Shown: piece by piece, positions 61,486 through 64,000 of the stretch | How positions within the stretch are numbered: position 1 is the stretch's first letter | How the letters are laid out: each line of letters opens with the position of its first letter | Assembly: GCA_900149785.2 (NCBI GenBank) | Contig: FSSI02000003.1 | Coordinates: 62,001 to 126,000 of the forward strand | Direction: 5' to 3' | Source: Sodalinema lacuna_A | GTDB taxonomy: Bacteria > Cyanobacteriota > Cyanobacteriia > Cyanobacteriales > Geitlerinemataceae | Length of the DNA stretch: 64,000 nucleotides | Program-made: the position numbers and the translations under genes | Notes under the pieces: model-generated | The model's input: the letters and a program-made list of their open reading frames with translations, nothing else | The model's database searches: none | What the model was told of the DNA's origin: nothing

Positions 61486-62319
61486 ATGAAAACTTCAAAT
61501 TCCCGTAAACCCTCATCTCTAGCAGCACGAAGCCTGAAAGTTGTCGGTCTATTATTGATTATCTCGTCCTTCGTTGACGTTTTGATTATCCCGGCTCCCT
61601 ATCAACCCTTAGACCTACCTTGGCGACTTCAGTTTGCCTCAACGATTGTCGATCGCGGTATCATCCCCATGATTGGGATTGCCTTAGCCTTTGCCGGCTA
61701 TTGGATGGATACCTCCGGTGCGGCGACGGCTCTACCTCGTAAGAAATGGCAGGATTTGCGCTTCTGGGGGCTAATTCTCTCAAGTCTTCTCGGTGTTGTC
61801 TTTCTTTTAGTGACAGCGATTCACTTTAACGATGTGCGGATGCAAAGCAGCACTCGTCTACAGGATATCCAGCAGCAAGCACGTCAAGCGGAAACCGAGT
61901 TAAACATTCAGTTAGGGAGTGAGGAGTTTCAACAACAAGTCACCCAACAACGCACGCAACTCGAAAACCAATTGAGAGGTCTTTTGGAGAACCCGGCCCA
62001 AGTGAATCAACTGCTTGAGAGTCAGCAAACTCCTGAGCAATTGCGGGCTTTGTTGGAAGCCTCACAGGAAAATCCCGAGGAAATTGATCGCTTTTTGGAT
62101 GAACAAGCCGCACAACTTCCGGAACAGTTAAGCGGACAAATCCGCGAGCGAGAGTTAGAACTAGAAAGACAGACCCGTCTTGCCGCGTGGAAATCGGCCT
62201 TCCGCATTGGCACCAGCTCGCTGCTGTTGGCAATTGGCTACATTCTCATCGGCTGGACTGGACTTAAAGGAATGATGCGTCCCCGCCGGGCCACACGCCA
62301 AGCACCATCAGCCAACTAG
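61486..62319 (+). CDS. HpsJ-family protein (hormogonium polysaccharide)
   Basis: A 277-residue protein. Three N-terminal membrane helices (LKVVGLLLIISSFVDVLIIP, IIPMIGIALAFAGYWM, FWGLILSSLLGVVFLLV), a coiled-coil region in residues ~110-230 (QQARQAETELNIQLGSEEF; QTPEQLRALLEASQENPEEI), and a fourth helix near the C-terminus. The region FNDVRMQSSTRLQDIQQQA and topology match HpsJ proteins, which assist hormogonium polysaccharide secretion and gliding. A GT2 gene follows downstream. Confidence 0.82.
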   Translation: MKTSNSRKPSSLAARSLKVVGLLLIISSFVDVLIIPAPYQPLDLPWRLQFASTIVDRGIIPMIGIALAFAGYWMDTSGAATALPRKKWQDLRFWGLILSSLLGVVFLLVTAIHFNDVRMQSSTRLQDIQQQARQAETELNIQLGSEEFQQQVTQQRTQLENQLRGLLENPAQVNQLLESQQTPEQLRALLEASQENPEEIDRFLDEQAAQLPEQLSGQIRERELELERQTRLAAWKSAFRIGTSSLLLAIGYILIGWTGLKGMMRPRRATRQAPSAN

Positions 62320-62361
62320 GTTCAACGATTTCTGGATTAGGGTAGGTCTGCTCAAACCAAT

Positions 62362-62426
62362 ACGGTGTCCAGTCTCTCGGCCCATCCGCCGAGGGGCCAA
62401 GAGACACCGTCTCGGTCTTCTTTTTT
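62362..62426 (+). terminator. Probable terminator after hpsJ-like gene
   Basis: CGGTGTC ... TCTCTCGGCCC pairs imperfectly with GGGGCCAAGAGACACCG, followed by TCTCGGTCTTCTTTTTT. It would end hpsJ transcription, making the next gene a separate unit. Confidence 0.6.
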
Positions 62427-62452
62427 AACGTTATGCTGTTGTCCCCGAGTCT

Positions 62453-63352
62453 ATGTTTTCGATCTACATCCTGACTTACAACGAAGAAATTGATATTGCT
62501 GAATGTATTGAATCAGCTCAAGGATCAGACGATATCATTGTTGTGGATTCTTTGAGTTGCGATCGCACCGTCGAGATTGCCCAGAGTTATGGGGTTCGTG
62601 TTGAGCAACACGCCTTTGAAAGCCATGGGAAACAGCGGACTTGGATGCTGCGATCGATACCCACTCGCCATGAGTGGGTATACATCCTCGAAGCCGATGA
62701 GCGGATGACTCCTGAACTGTTCGCCGAATGCCTGGCCGCCACTCAGCAAAACCAGTTTATCGGTTATTATGTGGCAGAACGAGTCATGTTTATGGGGCGT
62801 TGGATTCGCCACAGTACCCAATACCCTCGCTACCAACTGCGGTTATTCCGCAAGGATAACGTTTGGTTTGATGATTACGGCCATACTGAACGAGAAGTCT
62901 GTGATGGCCCGACCGCCTTTTTGCTCGAAACCTATCCTCACTATACCTGTGGCAAAGGGTTAAACCGCTGGATTGAAAAGCATAACCGCTATTCGAGCGA
63001 TGAGGCCAAAGAAACGCTGCGCCAACTTCACTACGGTAAAATTCAATGGCGCAACCTCTTGTGGGGGGCGACGGAAGTCGAGCGGCGACGAGCCTTGAAA
63101 GACTTGTCCCTGAGGCTTCCTCTGCGTCCCCTGGTGCGTTTTCTCTATATGTATATCTTTCTCGGTGGTTTTCTCGACGGACAAGCCGGCGTTGCTTGGT
63201 GTACCTTGCAATCATTTTATGAATATCTAATCTTGTTGAAAGTCCGTGAGTTGAAACAACAAGGTTATGTCCCCCCTCGACCCGAACCCGCCAGCAATGG
63301 CGTTGAGCCACCGTCGTCGGGGAAAAGTTCAGTGGTCAAAACCCCCTTTTAA
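62453..63352 (+). CDS. Glycosyltransferase family 2 (WaaE-like)
   Basis: A 299-residue GT2: IYILTYNEEIDIAECIES and IVVDSLSCDRTVEIA bind the nucleotide-sugar; ILEADERMTPEL is the DxD-like site; the C-terminal part GYYVAERVMFMGRWIRHSTQYP, LRLFRKDNVWFDDYGHTE is typical of LPS-core-like enzymes (WaaE/HpsE-type). A C-terminal hydrophobic stretch FLYMYIFLGGFLDG is membrane-facing. Its product likely contributes to surface polysaccharide with HpsJ. Confidence 0.9.
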   Translation: MFSIYILTYNEEIDIAECIESAQGSDDIIVVDSLSCDRTVEIAQSYGVRVEQHAFESHGKQRTWMLRSIPTRHEWVYILEADERMTPELFAECLAATQQNQFIGYYVAERVMFMGRWIRHSTQYPRYQLRLFRKDNVWFDDYGHTEREVCDGPTAFLLETYPHYTCGKGLNRWIEKHNRYSSDEAKETLRQLHYGKIQWRNLLWGATEVERRRALKDLSLRLPLRPLVRFLYMYIFLGGFLDGQAGVAWCTLQSFYEYLILLKVRELKQQGYVPPRPEPASNGVEPPSSGKSSVVKTPF

Positions 63353-63555
63353 CGGCTGAGGTCGCTAGCGGCGATCCGATGGATGTTACCCTTGAACTGG
63401 GGAGATTAGCGATCCCCTTAATGGGTCACCCGAGTTGTGACCTCCGTTGACCGTTTGGCCCCCCTTTGCAACAATTCTTCACATCTTCTAAGATAAAGAC
63501 ATCACGTTTAACGGCGATCCGTAAGCCCTGGCGCTGGTTGACACCGGTTTAGGGG

Positions 63556-64000
63556 ATGAGGTCGGTCAACTCAGTTATCGCTCTTTTGGATGAGAGTAAG
63601 GTATCCGTGCTGCAACGTTTACGGCAAGATTTAAAAAACGATTTAATCGCAGGATTGCTGGTTATTATTCCGTTGGCTACCACCATCTGGATTTCCTTGG
63701 TCATTGCCAACTGGACGATTGACTTTTTAACCAGTATCCCCAAGCAAATTAATCCCTTTGATGGACTCAACCCAATCTTGGTGAATCTGTTAAATCTCCT
63801 CGTGGGGTTAGCAGTTCCCTTATTGGGGATTCTTTTGATTGGCTTGATGGCCCGAAATATCGTTGGCCGCTGGCTACTCGATTTTGGAGAAACGTTAGTC
63901 CAAGCCATTCCCCTGGCGGGATCCGTCTACAAAACCTTAAAGCAACTCTTACAGACACTTCTACAAGACTCGAATAGTAAGTTTCGTCGCGTTATTCTAA
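63556..64000 (+). CDS. DUF502 family membrane protein (runs off the window)
   Basis: An open frame of 148 residues to the window edge from ATG 63556. GTG 63607, with TAAGG 5 nt upstream, is an alternative start. LQRLRQDLKNDLIAGLLVII, PLATTIWISLVIANWTIDFL, TSIPKQINPFDGLNPILVNL and GLMARNIVGRWLLDFGE are the DUF502 signature; two to three membrane segments are visible so far. Function is unknown; the family is conserved in cyanobacteria and plants. The 3' end is missing. Confidence 0.9.
   Translation, partial: MRSVNSVIALLDESKVSVLQRLRQDLKNDLIAGLLVIIPLATTIWISLVIANWTIDFLTSIPKQINPFDGLNPILVNLLNLLVGLAVPLLGILLIGLMARNIVGRWLLDFGETLVQAIPLAGSVYKTLKQLLQTLLQDSNSKFRRVIL

Noticed and set aside
1..64000. GCGATCGC palindromes as regulatory sites
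   Set aside because: This is the HIP1 sequence, spread through genes and spacers all over cyanobacterial genomes; it helps to identify the organism but marks no particular site.

Overview
This is cyanobacterial DNA, most likely from a filamentous, non-heterocystous (Oscillatoriales-like) species. The HIP1 octamer GCGATCGC is extremely frequent. The gene content is also typical: the clock input protein LdpA, a Ycf45/R3H ATPase, two HetZ-family proteins with a PatU-like neighbour, sucrose synthase, an HpsJ protein, PEP-CTERM proteins, DUF3177, DUF502 and Uma2 proteins, a tmRNA with a typical cyanobacterial tag, and heptanucleotide tandem repeats. Two runs of N (31092-31346 and 50450-50629) mark assembly gaps, and both sit inside repeated DNA.

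Layout. 1-8.6 kb: start of an ABC-2 permease, ruvB, a type II restriction-modification pair of the Eco29kI type, an EamA transporter, a Uma2 protein, the R3H/AAA ATPase and ldpA. 8.8-9.3 kb: ssrA with its own promoter and terminator. 9.3-17.9 kb: an NTF2-like exported protein, a (GGGAACA)n array, an LRAT-PspA-like fusion, DUF3352, a membrane-anchored cNMP-fold protein, a DUF4114 PEP-CTERM protein, era, DUF2993 and DUF3177. 17.9-23.8 kb (minus strand): purU, a VWA protein, a large P-loop ATPase, a membrane-anchored protein with an HTH-like tail, folP and rnhA. 23.9-27.9 kb: glycan genes (a GT2-GT4 fusion, a coiled-coil protein, an RmlA-like nucleotidyltransferase). 28.2-31.4 kb: a decayed accessory patch with Uma2 genes (one frameshifted), a DUF4926 protein, a perfect 19-bp inverted repeat, RAYT transposases with REP palindromes, and gap 1. 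31.4-40.5 kb: an RTX/Calx-beta giant protein, a transglutaminase-like membrane protein lacking the usual Cys, a 2OG-Fe(II) oxygenase, then patU-like and hetZ. 40.8-46.4 kb: two MFS transporters, a SLOG-domain protein with a small membrane protein, a VOC protein and a PEP-CTERM protein. 46.5-52 kb: an orphan sugar-binding lipoprotein and sucrose synthase, gap 2, and a second hetZ paralogue. 52.4-59.5 kb: a Sua5/YciO protein, larC, and a zinc-acquisition locus (CobW GTPase, WD40 protein, znuA-znuC-znuB) with Zur/Fur-type boxes. 59.6-64 kb: DUF6544, a CDF transporter, HpsJ, a GT2 and a truncated DUF502 gene.

Genes that probably work together: the R and M genes (8-bp overlap; my by-eye scan found no CCGCGG site, the expected target, in the called sequence); hetZ with the PatU-like gene; cobW-WD40-znuACB under low-zinc control; the sugar-binding protein with sucrose synthase; hpsJ with the adjacent GT2; and possibly the P-loop ATPase with the VWA protein. 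The most unusual items are the LRAT-PspA fusion, the heptamer arrays that end just before three start codons with the pyrimidine strand as coding strand, the SLOG/small-membrane-protein pair, and the VWA/ATPase/membrane-HTH neighbourhood. I see no CRISPR array, prophage or tRNA gene.
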